A stretch of 64,000 nt of DNA from Palsa-504 sp963789225 (GCA_963789225.1 CAWBKD010000046.1:682001-746000), one strand, 5' to 3'; positions 42,952-52,036 are shown, numbered from the stretch's first letter. The notes: generated by a model from the sequence alone, not told the origin. Numbers and translations: made by a program.

Positions 42952-43824
42952 TCAGGCGGCGGCGTCGGGGGCGCTGGGGCTCGGGTCCGCGGGCTGTAGT
43001 TCGGCCGGGCTGGTGATCCCGTCGGCCGTGGTGACGGGCCGGGCCGTGGTGATGGGCCGGGCCGTGGTGACGGGCCGGGCCGTGGCCTGGTCGACCCAGT
43101 GGGCGATGCGGTCAACCAGGTCATCGCTGCACGCGGACTCGGCGTGGCCCATGCCGGGCAGGAGCCAAAGCTCCTTGGGCTCCCGCGCCGCCAGGTACAG
43201 CTGGCGGGCGTGCTCGGGCGGGAAGTACGGGTCCTGGTCGCCGTGCACGATCAGCAGCGGCACCGGCGAGATCAGCGCCGCCGCCTCGGCCGGAGGGACC
43301 GGAACCAGCTTCCAGCCCTCGGGGCTGACCCGGGTCTTCAGCCACCGCCTGGTCACGAGCCGGCCCAGCCGGTGCTCGATCGCCCAGTGCACCCGGCGCA
43401 TCCGCCTGGTGCCCCGGTAGTACCAGCGGCCCGGGCCGCTCACCGACACGACCGCGTCGACCCCGCCGATCAGGCCGGCGTGCCGCAAGACGATGGACGC
43501 GCCCATCGAGAAGCCGACCGCGGCGATCCTGGCGTAGCCGAGCTCACGTGCGTAGGCCACCGCCACGTCCAGGTCCTTGATCTCGAGGTCGCCGAGCGTA
43601 GACAGCCCGCCGGAGCGACCGTGACCGCGGAAGTCGAAGGTGATGACGCCCGCCGCCAGGTTGAACCGGTTGGCGACGCGCCAGACGTGCGGGCGCTGCC
43701 ACGACAGCGTGAACCCGTGCGCGACGATGATCGCCAGATCCTGCTGGCCGGGCAGGTGGATGGCATCGATCGGCACGCCGTCCTCCGTGACCAGCGTCGT
43801 TGCCGTGACAACCACCTTGGCCAT
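42952..43824 (-). CDS. Alpha/beta hydrolase fold protein
   Basis: This 290-residue hydrolase has HG in IIVAHGFTLSWQRPH, the nucleophile elbow GFSMGASIVL (Ser), the acid in IVHGDQDPYFP and the final His in LPGMGHAES, giving a complete catalytic triad. A likely lid lies around RRMRRVHWAIEHRLG. The C-terminus carries a repeat of ARPVTT units from 18-bp repeats. The ATG at 43824 is chosen because the fold begins there; TACTCT about ten bases upstream could be a -10 of a nearly leaderless transcript. It is divergent from the cyclase-family gene. Substrate unknown. Confidence 0.82.
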   Translation of the reverse strand: MAKVVVTATTLVTEDGVPIDAIHLPGQQDLAIIVAHGFTLSWQRPHVWRVANRFNLAAGVITFDFRGHGRSGGLSTLGDLEIKDLDVAVAYARELGYARIAAVGFSMGASIVLRHAGLIGGVDAVVSVSGPGRWYYRGTRRMRRVHWAIEHRLGRLVTRRWLKTRVSPEGWKLVPVPPAEAAALISPVPLLIVHGDQDPYFPPEHARQLYLAAREPKELWLLPGMGHAESACSDDLVDRIAHWVDQATARPVTTARPITTARPVTTADGITSPAELQPADPSPSAPDAAA

Positions 43825-43900
43825 CCAGTCAGAGTACAGGACTAGCGGATGAGGCCATCGATGCGGAAAGCTACCCCTAGCCGCCGAACGAAGGAGCATC

Positions 43901-44677
43901 ATGTCCGTGCTGTCCGCCCTGACCGATGCGATCCGTGACGGCTCGGTGGAGGTGATCGACCTCACCGCACCGCTGTCCGCGAGCACGCCGATCATCCAGC
44001 TGCCACCGCCGTTCGGCAACACGACCAGGTTCGGGCTGACCGAGATCAGCCACTACGACGAGCGCGGACCCGCCTGGTACTGGAACGACATCACGACCGG
44101 CGAGCACACCGGCACCCACTTCGACGCTCCGGTGCACTGGGTCACAGGAAAGGACGGCGAGGACGTGGCCCAGGTCCCGGCGCCGCGGCTGATCGCCCCG
44201 GCGGTGGTGCTCGACTTCAGCGCCGAGGCGGCGGACAACCCCGACTTCCTGCTCGAGATCGACCACATCTCGGCCTGGGAGGCGGCCCACGGGCCGCTGC
44301 CTGAGGGCGGCTGGCTGCTGTACCGGACCGGGTGGGACGTGCACTCCCACGACCAGGCCGAGTTCCTTAACGCGAACGAGACCGGCCCGCACACCCCCGG
44401 GATCAGCATCTCGTGCGCGACCTGGCTGGCGAACGAGGCACCGATCATCGGGCTCGGGACCGAGACGGTCGGCACCGACGCCGGGACCGCGCACTCCTTC
44501 GACCCGCCGTTCCCGTGTCATTCGTTCCTGCTCGGGGCGGGCAAGTACGGCCTGACCCAGCTGCAGAACCTGTCCAGGTTGCCCGCCACCGGCGCGGTCG
44601 TGATCACCAGCCCGCTGCCCATCGTCGGCGGCTCCGGCTCGCCGTGCCGCGCGCTGGCCCTGGTGGAGCGCAACTGA
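43901..44677 (+). CDS. Cyclase family protein (kynurenine formamidase-like)
   Basis: This 258-residue metal-dependent hydrolase has the signature HTGTHFDAPVHW (HxGTHxDxPxH), which binds the metal, and LLYRTGWD, TPGISISCATWL and GTETVGTD. Relatives hydrolyse N-formylkynurenine or cyclic amides and lactones. A clear ribosome binding site (GAAGGAG) precedes the ATG at 43901. The ThDP enzyme gene starts two bases after its stop, so the two products probably act in one pathway. No other tryptophan-degradation gene is nearby, so the formamidase label is only structural. Confidence 0.82.
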   Translation: MSVLSALTDAIRDGSVEVIDLTAPLSASTPIIQLPPPFGNTTRFGLTEISHYDERGPAWYWNDITTGEHTGTHFDAPVHWVTGKDGEDVAQVPAPRLIAPAVVLDFSAEAADNPDFLLEIDHISAWEAAHGPLPEGGWLLYRTGWDVHSHDQAEFLNANETGPHTPGISISCATWLANEAPIIGLGTETVGTDAGTAHSFDPPFPCHSFLLGAGKYGLTQLQNLSRLPATGAVVITSPLPIVGGSGSPCRALALVERN

Positions 44678-44679
44678 GC

Positions 44680-46407
44680 ATGCGGGTCGCGGACGCCGTC
44701 GGGCGAGAGCTGGCCAGGCTCGGCGCGGAGATGGTATTCGGCGTGGTCGGCAGCGGCAACTTCCACGTCACCAACGCGCTGATCGCGGGCGGGGCGCGCT
44801 TCGTCGCGACCAGGCACGAGGCCGGAGCGGCCGTCATGGCCGACGCGTGGGCCAGGACCGCGGGCCGGCCTGGTGTGGTGTCCGTACACCAGGGGCCCGG
44901 GCTGACCAACGCCATGACCGGGATCGCCGAGGCGGCCAAGAGCCGCACCCCGCTGCTGGTCCTGGCGCCGGAGGCCCCTGAGGTCAGGTCCAACTTCCAC
45001 GTCGACGTGGCCGGGCTCGCTACCGCGGTCGGCGCGGTCGCCGAGCGCCTCTACTCCCCCGCCTCGGCGCTGGCCGACGCGCACCGCGCCTGGCAGACCG
45101 CGCTGGGCCGGCGGACCGTGGTCCTGGCCCTGCCATTGAACGTCCAGGCCGCGACCTGCGAGGCGGCCGCCGTGCAGGCCGCGCCGCGGACCTACCCGCC
45201 AGGGCCCTCGCCTGAGGCTGTGAATGCGCTCGCGGCCGTGCTGCGCGGCGCCGACCGGCCGGTGTTCATCGCTGGCCGCGGGGCGCGCGGCCGGGCGGGC
45301 CGGGCTTCGGCGCGCGCGGAGCTGGAACGGCTCGCGGACGCGTGCGGGGCGCTGCTGGCCACCTCCGCCGTCGCCAAGGGGCTGTTCCTGGGCAACCCCT
45401 GGAACCTGGACGTCAGCGGAGGGTTCGCCTCGCCGCTCACGGCCGAGCTGATCACCGGGGCCGACCTCATCGTCGGCTGGGGCTGCTCGCTGAACATGTG
45501 GACGATGCGGCACGGCAAGCTGATCGGGACCGGGGCCACGCTTATCCAGGTCGACGACGACCCCGACGCGCTCGGCGCGCACCGCCCGGTGCACCTCGGC
45601 GTGGTGGGCGACGTCGCCGAGACCGCTCGCGCCGTCGCCGATGCGCTCGGCGTTCGGAGCGAGGAAGGTGACGCGGGAGGGGAACCACAGGCCGTTCGGG
45701 CCAAGGGAGACGGCGGGTCACCTGGTGCGGTGGGTACGTCGGGTACGGCGGGGTACCGGTCGGCGGCGCTGCGCGAGCGGATCGCGCGCGAGGTGCGGTG
45801 GCGGGACGTGCCGTTCGCGGACGAGAGCGACGGGGAGCGGATCGATCCGCGCACGCTCTCGATCGCGCTGGATGACCTGCTGCCCGCCGAGCGGACGGTG
45901 GCGATCGACTCGGGGAACTTCATGGGGTACCCGAGCATGTACCTGTCCGTCCCCGACGAAGCGGGCTTCTGTTTCACTCAGGCGTTCCAGGCGGTCGGGC
46001 TGGGCCTGGCCTCGGCCATCGGGGCCGCGATCGCGCGGCCGGACCGGCTGACGGTGGCCGCGCTCGGCGACGGGGGCGCGCTGATGGGGGTCAGCGAGCT
46101 CGAGACCATCGTGCGACTCGGGATTGGAATGGTCGTGGTGGTGTACGACGACGAGGCGTACGGCGCGGAGGTGCACCACTTCGGGCCGCACGGGGATCCG
46201 CTCGATGCGGTGCGGTTCCCCGCGACTGACATCGCGGCGATCGCCAGGGGGTTCGGGTTCGAGGGCGTCACCGTGCGCGGGGTCGCCGACCTCGGCGCGG
46301 TCCGCGACTGGCTGGGCGGCCCCCGCCAGAGGCCGCTGCTCATCGACGCCAAGATCACCTCAGAGCACGGGTCCTGGTGGCTGGAGGAAGCCTTCCGCGG
46401 CCACTGA
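44680..46407 (+). CDS. ThDP-dependent enzyme (acetolactate synthase/decarboxylase family)
   Basis: This 575-residue enzyme has the three-domain layout of acetohydroxyacid synthase and benzoylformate decarboxylase: the N-terminal Pyr domain with the catalytic Glu in TRHEAGAAVMADAWART, a central FAD/regulatory-like domain, and the C-terminal domain with GDGGALMGVSELETI followed by YDDEAYG in place of the usual NN motif. An insertion of about 40 hydrophilic residues lies before the C-terminal domain (around EEGDAGGEPQAVRAK). The ATG at 44680 is taken because the family N-terminus MRVADAVGRELARLG begins there. It is coupled to the cyclase-family gene. The reaction is uncertain: carboligation or decarboxylation. 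Confidence 0.83.
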   Translation: MRVADAVGRELARLGAEMVFGVVGSGNFHVTNALIAGGARFVATRHEAGAAVMADAWARTAGRPGVVSVHQGPGLTNAMTGIAEAAKSRTPLLVLAPEAPEVRSNFHVDVAGLATAVGAVAERLYSPASALADAHRAWQTALGRRTVVLALPLNVQAATCEAAAVQAAPRTYPPGPSPEAVNALAAVLRGADRPVFIAGRGARGRAGRASARAELERLADACGALLATSAVAKGLFLGNPWNLDVSGGFASPLTAELITGADLIVGWGCSLNMWTMRHGKLIGTGATLIQVDDDPDALGAHRPVHLGVVGDVAETARAVADALGVRSEEGDAGGEPQAVRAKGDGGSPGAVGTSGTAGYRSAALRERIAREVRWRDVPFADESDGERIDPRTLSIALDDLLPAERTVAIDSGNFMGYPSMYLSVPDEAGFCFTQAFQAVGLGLASAIGAAIARPDRLTVAALGDGGALMGVSELETIVRLGIGMVVVVYDDEAYGAEVHHFGPHGDPLDAVRFPATDIAAIARGFGFEGVTVRGVADLGAVRDWLGGPRQRPLLIDAKITSEHGSWWLEEAFRGH

Positions 46408-46501
46408 CCGCGGTACCGTGAACCGCGGCCGAGGCCAGGCCGTTTCCAGGATGAAGGCACTTGACGGGCCACGCCCACCGGGCGGGGAAGAGGCAGCCAT
46501 T

Positions 46502-46705
46502 ATGTGGAGGGCCCTGCTCATCGGCGTGGGACTTCTCGTCGCGCTGGCCGGAGTCGTCTTCGCTCTCCAGGGCGCCGGCGTGATCGGCGGGAGCGTCATG
46601 TCCGGCTCCACCTTCTGGGCGGTGGCCGGGCCGGTGATCGCGCTGGCGGGCCTGGCCATGGCCGCCGCCGGGCTGCGCCGCCGCACCCGGAAGCCTGGCG
46701 TCTGA
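46502..46705 (+). CDS. Small two-helix membrane protein
   Basis: This 67-residue protein has two hydrophobic segments (about residues 3-27 and 37-60) separated by a Gly/Ser turn and ends in a basic tail RRRTRKPGV. The ATG at 46502 follows gggaagagg. Similar small proteins of unknown function are common in actinobacteria. A strong terminator follows immediately. No domain is recognised. Confidence 0.65.
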   Translation: MWRALLIGVGLLVALAGVVFALQGAGVIGGSVMSGSTFWAVAGPVIALAGLAMAAAGLRRRTRKPGV

Positions 46706-46714
46706 CCTGGTTAC

Positions 46715-46750
46715 GCATCCGGGCACCTCCCTCCGCGGGTGCCCGGATGC
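46715..46750. terminator. Bidirectional terminator hairpin
   Basis: Perfect 13-bp arms GCATCCGGGCACC (46715-46727) and GGTGCCCGGATGC (46738-46750) enclose a 10-nt loop. It lies between the convergent small membrane protein gene and the ammonium transporter gene. Confidence 0.8.
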
Positions 46751-46794
46751 GCTCCCGGTTACGCTACGGCCGCACGCAGCGCAAGCTCGCCGCG

Positions 46795-48214
46795 CTAGGT
46801 ATCGTCCTTCGAGGCGGTGACCGCCTTTTCCGGCACCTTCCCGTCCACTGACCGCGCCTCGTCGGCGATCGAGGTGGCGCTCACGCTGACCAGCTCGTCG
46901 CTCGGGTACGCCTCCTCGCCGTGCACCGCCACGTCGCCGATCTCCAGGACGTCATCGGGCAGCCGGAGATTCATCCTGAACACGTACTTGATGACCATCA
47001 GGATGACGAAGGTGACCGCCGCATCCCAGATGATGATCGTGAGCGCGGCGCCGGCCTGGATGGCCAGCTGCTTCGGGTGCCCATAGAACAGCCCGGCCCC
47101 CGAGACCGAGGGGTTCTTGCCCAGGCCGATGTACTCGATCATCTTCGGGTCCGCGAACAGGCCGACCATCAGGCCGCCGAACAGCCCGGCGATGCCGTGG
47201 GTGTACACCACGCCGAGCGCGTCGTCGACCTTGTTGAACGGCCAGACGTACTTCGGCAGGTAGTACCAGGCCACCCAGACGATCGCGGAGTCGAGCAGGC
47301 CGATCAGGATCGCGCCGAAGCCGTTCACGTCAGCCGGCCGCCGGGGTGATGCCGACCAGGCCGCAGATCATGCCGTTGACGCCGCCCAGGAAGGTCGGCT
47401 TCTTCTCGCTGCTGAACGCCATGTCCATGACGATCCAGGTCATCATGGCCACCGCCGTGGCCACGTTGGTGTTGACGACCGCCGCGGCCGCGTCGGCGCC
47501 GGCGAAGTAAGGATCACCGCCGTTGAAGCCGTTCCAGCCGAGCCACAGGATGCCGGCGCCGACCGCGACGAACAGCAGGTTGTTCGGGATGGCCCGCTCG
47601 CGGTCGCGCTTGAGCCTCGGCCCCACCACGGCGGCTGCGACGAAGCCGGAGACGCCCGCGGCCAGGTGGATGACGTAACCGCCGGAGAAGTCCAGGGCGC
47701 CCTTGCCCGCCCAGTAGCCGCCGCCCCACAGCAGGAAGGCGTTCACCGCGTAGGCGAAGGTGATCCACAGCGGCACGAAGATCAGCCAGACCTTGAAGCT
47801 GACCCGGCCGATCACGCTGCCGATGAACAGGATCGGGGTGATCGCCGCGAACACGAACTGGAAATACATCAGCGACGACTCGGGGAACCTGAAGTTCGGC
47901 ATCAGCCCGTTCAGCAGCGGGATGCTCGCCTGACCCTCCTCTGCGGCGTGGCCGAGTACGGAACGGGGGTCGCCGAGGAAGGTGTGAACCAGGGGCGTGC
48001 CGAAGCCCATCTTGAAGGCCCACAGGACCCACACGATGAGCGTCAGGCAGAACGTGCAGAACACCATCAGCACGGTGTTTATGGCCCACTTCTTCTGCAC
48101 CAGGCCGCCATAAAGGACGGCCAGGGCAGGGATGGACATCAGGCCGACAAGGGTGGCTGCTGTTAGCTGCCAGGAGTTATCCCCGGCACTCAGCCAGCTC
48201 GAATAGGGAACCAC
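46795..48214 (-). pseudogene. amt: Ammonium transporter (Amt), single frameshift
   Basis: Two frames together make a full Amt/MEP/Rh channel. The first part holds LYGGLVQKKWAINTVLM, GGYVIHLAAGVSG (first pore His) and GGVNGMICGLVGITPAAG; the second holds NGFGAILIGL, THGIAGLFGGLM (second pore His) and a hydrophilic tail of about 60 residues. At about 47330 the expected codons for AAGYVNGFG are disrupted by one extra G, giving a stop (AAG then TGA). Both pore histidines remain, so a sequencing error or fresh mutation is likely. The GTG at 48214 has GGAGG five bases upstream. No glnK or glnD follows. A GlnR-like box lies upstream. Confidence 0.88.
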
Positions 48215-48323
48215 TACGCCTCCAGGGGCTATGGGCCTTCTGGGGGCCAACGTCAGTGGTGGCTCTACCCGGGCCGTTCCGAATTCCTGCAAGGCATATT
48301 TCCCATGGCCGGGTTTCGGCCGC

Positions 48324-48339
48324 GTTTCTCGATTGTTAC
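48324..48339 (-). promoter_or_regulatory. GlnR-like nitrogen box upstream of amt
   Basis: On the minus strand GTAAC-AATCGA-GAAAC matches the actinobacterial GlnR box gTnAC-n6-GaAAC exactly. It lies 110 bp upstream of the amt start. Additional GTTAC/GTAAC half-sites at 48347-48351 and 48365-48369 could extend it. GlnR activates amt genes under nitrogen limitation in streptomycetes. Confidence 0.7.
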
Positions 48340-48382
48340 GCAGCCGGTAACGCCCGCGGCAGACGTTACCTAGGTGTGTCGT

Positions 48383-48463
48383 GACCAGCCGGCTGGTCGG
48401 ATAGACGCCCGTCTGCCGTCCCCGCTACCTTTTGCTCCTGAACGTCCGCTAAAGCCAGCGGAC
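48383..48463 (+). promoter_or_regulatory. Palindromes upstream of the short ORF
   Basis: GACCAGCC-GGCTGGTC (48383-48398) is a perfect 16-bp palindrome. GTCCGCT (48444-48450) and AGCGGAC (48457-48463) form a 7-bp hairpin with a 6-nt loop, ending 10 bp before the GAGGAGG site of the 21-codon ORF. They may be an operator and an RNA hairpin respectively. Confidence 0.45.
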
Positions 48464-48484
48464 GACCACATGAGGAGGAGACCC

Positions 48485-48550
48485 ATGGAGCGGGGCATGA
48501 AGAGACTCCTCGCTGGCCTGACGTGGCAGACCGTAAGCGGAGTCCTCTGA
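48485..48550 (+). CDS. 21-residue small ORF upstream of epimerase gene
   Basis: An ATG at 48485 follows a very strong ribosome binding site (gaggaggag, about six bases upstream) and opens 21 codons (MERGMKRLLAGL, then TWQTVSGVL) before a TGA. The product is basic and amphipathic. The next gene begins 13 bp later and has no well-spaced site of its own, so the short ORF may act in translational coupling or as a leader peptide. No relative is recognised. Confidence 0.5.
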   Translation: MERGMKRLLAGLTWQTVSGVL

Positions 48551-48563
48551 CGGGACGGCGGGG

Positions 48564-49454
48564 ATGCGCGTATTGGTTACCGGGGACCGCGGCAAGGTCG
48601 GCGTCCCGGTCACGGCGTACCTGCGCCGGTCCGGGTACGAGGTGACGGGTTTCGACCTCGCCGACGGCGCGGACGTGCTGGACCTGGCCGCCGTCTCGCG
48701 CGCGGCCCGCGGCTGCGCGGCGATCGTGCACCTGGCGGCGCTGGCCCACGACACGGCCGGCCGTCCCGAGCAGATCATGGCGGTGAACGTCCTGGGCACC
48801 TGGCACGTGCTGCTGGCGGCCGAGGCCGCCGGGGCGAGCCGGGTGATCTGCTTCTCCAGCGCGCAGGTGCTCGGGATCGCCGAGGGTGAGCGGCTGCCCG
48901 ACTACTTCCCCGTCGATGACGACCATCCCCGCCGGGCGATGCGCCCGTACGGCCTGTCCAAGGTCCTGGCCGAGGACTTGTGCGAGGGTTTCACCGCGCG
49001 GACCGGGATCCCGACGGTCTGCCCGCGGCCGGTGGCGGTCTGGAACGAGGGGCGGTACGCCACGGTCGAGTCCCTGTGGCGCCGCGATCCGAGCGCGGAG
49101 TGGGAGCCGTTCTGGGAGTACGGCGCGTTCGTGGACGCGCGCGACGTTGCCGCGGCGGTGGACCTGGCGCTCACCGTGCCGCTGGCCGGGCACCACCGGG
49201 CGCTGCTGTGCGCCGCCGACATCGCAGGGACCGAGCCCAGCCTGGAACTCGCCGCCCGGCTCGCGCCCGGGGTACCGGTCACCGACCCCGGGCGCTACCT
49301 GGCCGATCCGTGCGCCGCCCTCATGGACTGCCGGACCGCCGAGACCATACTCGGCTGGGAGGCGGCCTACCGGTGGTCGGGCCGCGGGAAGGAGGAGGCC
49401 GGCGCCGTCAGTGCGGCGGATCCTCCCCGACCAGCCCGTCCACCGACTCCCTGA
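48564..49454 (+). CDS. NAD-dependent epimerase/dehydratase family protein
   Basis: This 296-residue SDR protein starts MRVLVTGDRGKVGVPV (glycine-rich NAD motif), has LAALAHDTAG, CFSSAQVLG and the active-site YGLSK (YxxxK), and closes with AAETILGWEA-like sequence (AETILGWEAAYRWSG). It resembles nucleotide-sugar epimerases, but no other sugar gene is adjacent, so the substrate is open. The last about 25 residues (GKEEAGAV to the end) are encoded by DNA antisense to a DinB-type gene remnant, which suggests that the original stop was lost or that the C-terminus was altered by rearrangement. Confidence 0.8.
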   Translation: MRVLVTGDRGKVGVPVTAYLRRSGYEVTGFDLADGADVLDLAAVSRAARGCAAIVHLAALAHDTAGRPEQIMAVNVLGTWHVLLAAEAAGASRVICFSSAQVLGIAEGERLPDYFPVDDDHPRRAMRPYGLSKVLAEDLCEGFTARTGIPTVCPRPVAVWNEGRYATVESLWRRDPSAEWEPFWEYGAFVDARDVAAAVDLALTVPLAGHHRALLCAADIAGTEPSLELAARLAPGVPVTDPGRYLADPCAALMDCRTAETILGWEAAYRWSGRGKEEAGAVSAADPPRPARPPTP

Positions 49455-49499
49455 TCAGGTCCGCGTGGCCGACGTGCCGCGCGTCGTCGCGGACCTTTC
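49408..49499 (-). pseudogene. Remnant of a DinB/DUF664-type gene (C-terminal end only)
   Basis: Reading the minus strand gives DDARHVGHADLIRESVDGLV then GEDPPH and a stop at 49408. The ARHxGHADLIRESxDG pattern is the C-terminal hallmark of DUF664/DinB-like proteins, which use mycothiol or related thiols. Only about 30 codons remain; the GH3 gene takes the place of the rest. The fragment lies within the 3' end of the epimerase gene on the other strand. It marks a rearrangement junction. Confidence 0.6.
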
Positions 49500-52036
49500 T
49501 ACGGGCGCTCGAGGCTGGCGGTCAGTGGGAGGGACGCGGATGAGGGGCCCGCGGACAGCGTGAACGGGCCGGGCTCCGTAGCCCAGGCCCCGCCGGCCCA
49601 GTGCTGGAAGGCGCGCTCGGGGATCAGGATGCCGACCGTGACGGTCTCACCGGGATCCGCGTCGACCGCGGCGAACCCGGCTAGCCACTTGGCCGGGCGT
49701 TCGACCGCCGAGCCGGGCCGTGAGGCGTAGACCTGGACCACTTCACGGCCGCGGCGCGAGCCGGTGTTCCGTACGGCCACGCACACCGAGATGGCGCCGG
49801 GCCCGCGGGGACCGGGGACGTCGCAGTCCACGGTGATCGATTCGTACGACCAGGTCGTGTAGCCGGTACCGTGTCCGAAGGGGAACAGGGGCGCCCTGCT
49901 GTCACGGTCGTAGCCGCGGTACCCGATGAACAGGCCCTCGGTGTAGGTCAGCACGCCGTCGACAGGGCGGGGGGACGGCAGGCCTTCCTCGGTGGCGGGC
50001 CAGGTCATGGGCAGCCGCCCGCCGGGTTCGGCCTCCCCCATCAGCACGTCGGCGAGCGCGTTGCCGAACTCCTGGCCGGGGAACCAGGACAGCAGCACCG
50101 CCGGCACGTCCTGCGCCCAGGGCATCAGGACGGGGGCGCCTGAGTTGACTACGACCACGGTTCGCGGGTTGGCCGCCGCGACCCGGCGGACCAGTTCGTC
50201 CTGCTGGCCAGGCAGCGCCAGCGTCGCCCGGTCGAAACCCTCGCTCTCGACCTCGGCGGTGGTGCCGACCACGACCACGGCCACGTCGCTCGAGGCCGCG
50301 AGGGCGACCGCGGCCGCGATCTCCACCTCGTCGGTGCTGTGCGGCGGCTCGAGGTTGACCTGCAGGAACGTGCCGAACCCCACGAGCTGCGAGGACGTCA
50401 CCTCGTGCTCGAGCACCGCGGTGACCGACTGGCCCTCGGCCAGCCGGACCGGGGCCAGTTCCTGCGGCGGCCTCATCAGGGACTGGGCGATGTCCGTGTC
50501 CTCCGGCATCGTGAGGGTCGTATCGAAGAGTTCGGCGCCGTCGACCACCAGGCGGTAACGGCCGAGACCTGAGACGCCGAGCCGGTAGGTGCCCGCCACG
50601 GTGGCGCGGACGACGCAGTGGATCTCCAGCCGGGCGACGGGCGCCGAGCCGACCGCGGTGCCGTACCCGCTCATCCACAGGAACGTCGCGCCGTCACGCA
50701 GTTCCGAACCGATCAGCTCACCGGATTCGTCGTAGAACCTGACCTCGGCCCCGGCGCCGGAGCGGTCGGGCCGCAGGACCCACGGCCCGCGAGCCGCCGG
50801 GACCCGCGCGTCCCCGTACACCCCAGCGGCGTGGGTGACGTGCAGCCCGGCCGCACGCAGACCTTCCAGCGGCGCGACGGTGTACGGCGGGAAGACGGTG
50901 GCGCTGCCGCCGCCCATGGTCCTGGCGACCTCGGCGTTCGGCCCGATCAGGGCGATCCGCACCGGCCGGGAGAGACCGGCCTGCGTGGGCACGGACCACG
51001 ACAGCGGGAGGGTGCCGTCGTTGCGGGCGAGCACGAAGCCGGCCGCCGCGGCGGCCCGCAGTTCATCGGCGACCGCCAGCGAGTCCGGGGCGTCCGTGCC
51101 GTCCGGCCCGGCGGGCCCGGGAGGCGCGTCCCGCCTGGCGGGCCCGGGAGGCGCGCCCGGTGCGTTCGCGAGGGCGCCGACGCGGGCGGCGAGGCGGAGG
51201 ATCCTGAGCACCTTGTCGTCGATCAGCGCCTCGTCGACCTTGCCGTTACTGACGGCCTCGGTCAGCAGGTCACCCCACGGGCCGAACCGGCTCGCGGGCC
51301 CGGGCATGGCCAGGTCCAGCGCGGCCGCGGCGGCGGCCTCCGTGGAGCGGGCGGCGGTCCAGTCGGACACGACCAGGCCGTCGTACCCCCACGCGCGGTG
51401 CAGGATGTCGCGCAGCAGCGGGCTCTCGGTCATCGTGGACCCGTTGACCCCGTTGTACGCGGCCATCACCGCCCAGGCGCCCGCCTCGCCGCAGATCGCC
51501 TCGAACGGCGCCAGGTACAGCTCGTGCAGCGTCCGCTCGTCGATGTGGACGTCGACCGTCATCCGCTGGGTCTCCGAGTCGTTGCCGACGAAGTGCTTGA
51601 CGCAGGCCCCGACGCCGCGGCGCTGCAGGCCCCGCACGTAGGCGGCGCCGATCCGCGCGGTCAGCAACGGATCCTCGGAGAAGCACTCGAAACCCCGTCC
51701 GCCGTACGGCGTCCTGTGCAGGTTCACCGTGGGGGCGAGCAGCACGTCGACGCCCTTGCGGCGCGCCTCGCGGGCGAGCAGGGCGCCGATCGCCTCGACC
51801 CGCCCGGGGTCCCAGGTGGCGGCCAGGCTGGTCGCCGAGGGCACGTTCGCCGAGCTGTCCCGCTCGTCCCAGGACTGGCCGCGGACCCCGGCCGGGCCGT
51901 CGGAGAGCACCATCGGGCGCAGCCCCACATCGGGCTCGTCGAACAGGGTCCAGAATCCCGCTCCGGTCAGCAGCCTGACCTTCTGCTCAGCCGAGAGACG
52001 GCCGACCCTGCGCGCAAGCTCCTCCTCGCCGATCAC
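49499..52036 (-). CDS. Glycoside hydrolase family 3 (beta-glucosidase-like)
   Basis: This is an 845-residue GH3 enzyme. The N-terminal barrel contains VLSDGPAGVRG, CVKHFVGNDSE and the nucleophile Asp in YDGLVVSDWTA; the second domain has LIGPNAEVARTMGGGSA; a PA14-like insert (about VLRPDRSGAGAEVRFYDES onward) and a fibronectin III-like end with GREVVQVYAS follow. This layout is that of bacterial beta-glucosidases and related exo-glycosidases. There is no signal peptide, so it acts in the cytoplasm on imported sugars or glycosides. The GTG at 52036 is 14 bp after the acyl-CoA dehydrogenase stop, so it may be cotranscribed with that operon. Confidence 0.92.
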   Translation of the reverse strand: MIGEEELARRVGRLSAEQKVRLLTGAGFWTLFDEPDVGLRPMVLSDGPAGVRGQSWDERDSSANVPSATSLAATWDPGRVEAIGALLAREARRKGVDVLLAPTVNLHRTPYGGRGFECFSEDPLLTARIGAAYVRGLQRRGVGACVKHFVGNDSETQRMTVDVHIDERTLHELYLAPFEAICGEAGAWAVMAAYNGVNGSTMTESPLLRDILHRAWGYDGLVVSDWTAARSTEAAAAAALDLAMPGPASRFGPWGDLLTEAVSNGKVDEALIDDKVLRILRLAARVGALANAPGAPPGPARRDAPPGPAGPDGTDAPDSLAVADELRAAAAAGFVLARNDGTLPLSWSVPTQAGLSRPVRIALIGPNAEVARTMGGGSATVFPPYTVAPLEGLRAAGLHVTHAAGVYGDARVPAARGPWVLRPDRSGAGAEVRFYDESGELIGSELRDGATFLWMSGYGTAVGSAPVARLEIHCVVRATVAGTYRLGVSGLGRYRLVVDGAELFDTTLTMPEDTDIAQSLMRPPQELAPVRLAEGQSVTAVLEHEVTSSQLVGFGTFLQVNLEPPHSTDEVEIAAAVALAASSDVAVVVVGTTAEVESEGFDRATLALPGQQDELVRRVAAANPRTVVVVNSGAPVLMPWAQDVPAVLLSWFPGQEFGNALADVLMGEAEPGGRLPMTWPATEEGLPSPRPVDGVLTYTEGLFIGYRGYDRDSRAPLFPFGHGTGYTTWSYESITVDCDVPGPRGPGAISVCVAVRNTGSRRGREVVQVYASRPGSAVERPAKWLAGFAAVDADPGETVTVGILIPERAFQHWAGGAWATEPGPFTLSAGPSSASLPLTASLERP

